From Hyphomicrobiales bacterium (lineage in GTDB: Bacteria > Pseudomonadota > Alphaproteobacteria > Rhizobiales > Beijerinckiaceae): a stretch of DNA of 7,260 bases. Position numbers and translations under genes: made by a program. Below the pieces are notes generated by a model. The model was not told the origin of the DNA and ran no database searches. It saw nothing but the letters and a program-made list of their open reading frames with translations. Shown here one piece after another: positions 7,132 to 7,260 of this stretch (its first letter is position 1; the number at the start of each line of letters is the position of its first letter). The stretch is from positions 1 through 7,260 of the forward strand of contig JAQGJO010000565.1 of assembly GCA_028290595.1 (NCBI GenBank), in the 5' to 3' direction.

Positions 7132-7260
7132 TCAGATTTTGACCGGCGCGAAGCCGGGCATGAACAGTTCCTTGGCTTCGGGAATCCGGTCGAGGATGCC
7201 GAGGTCCTTGAGCGAAAAGCGGATCGTCTCGATCGCCTTGGGATTGAAGGTGCCGTCCAT
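7132..7260 (-). CDS. ABC transporter solute-binding protein, NMT1/SsuA-like, C-terminal fragment
   Basis: Only the last 42 codons are in the window; the stop is TGA at 7134-7132 and the frame is open through the right edge. The peptide includes NPKAIETIRFSLKDLGILDR and ends in ELFMPGFAPVKI. This resembles the closing helix and tail of NMT1/THI5- and SsuA-type periplasmic binding proteins, in which a helix plus a hydrophobic Phe/Pro end is common. Its position directly before the ATPase and two permeases of the same transporter class strongly supports the call. It would bind the substrate in the periplasm. The ATG at the window edge is an internal methionine rather than a plausible start. Ligand-binding residues are out of view. 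Confidence 0.72.
   Translation of the reverse strand: MDGTFNPKAIETIRFSLKDLGILDRIPEAKELFMPGFAPVKI

Noticed and set aside
1..7260. CRISPR arrays, tRNA or rRNA genes, insertion sequences, or a defence system.
   Set aside because: No regularly spaced repeats, cloverleaf-like sequence, transposase motifs or inverted terminal repeats were seen. Seven metabolic and transport genes account for nearly all bases.

Overview
The window looks like part of a GC-rich (clearly above 60% by eye) proteobacterial chromosome. Codon use and gene order resemble soil Alphaproteobacteria such as Hyphomicrobiales; this is an inference, since no rRNA or marker gene is present. All seven genes lie on the minus strand and read from the right edge to the left edge with almost no space between them, so they are very probably one operon. 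Both ends are cut: the first visible gene lacks its N-terminus and the last lacks its C-terminus. Neither the promoter nor the terminator is in view.

In order of transcription the layout is: the C-terminal end of an NMT1/SsuA-like solute-binding protein (7260-7132); an ABC ATPase of the nitrate/sulfonate/taurine type (7087-6245); two different permeases of the SsuC/TauC type (6242-5490 and 5482-4622); the two subunits of an ATP-dependent hydantoinase/oxoprolinase, HyuA (4625-2565) and HyuB (2559-820); and a truncated M24/creatinase-fold hydrolase (812 to beyond position 1). Gene junctions are a 4-base overlap (permease 2/hyuA), gaps of 2, 5, 7 and 7 bases, and one of 44 bases after the binding protein. 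The 44-base gap is the longest non-coding stretch and holds only a weak ribosome binding site.

Taken together this is an uptake-and-hydrolysis cassette. The transporter would bring in a small nitrogenous or cyclic-amide compound, HyuAB would open or activate an amide bond using ATP, and the M24-fold enzyme could cleave the linear product. The substrate cannot be read from the sequence. All the families are known, and nothing here is a defence system, mobile element, CRISPR array or RNA gene. The points most worth checking are: the M24-fold protein has lost its expected first metal ligands and catalytic histidine and looks creatinase-like; HyuA has an altered second phosphate motif; the ABC ATPase has a changed signature motif; the transporter has two non-identical permeases; and hyuB begins with a tandem duplication that carries two start codons.
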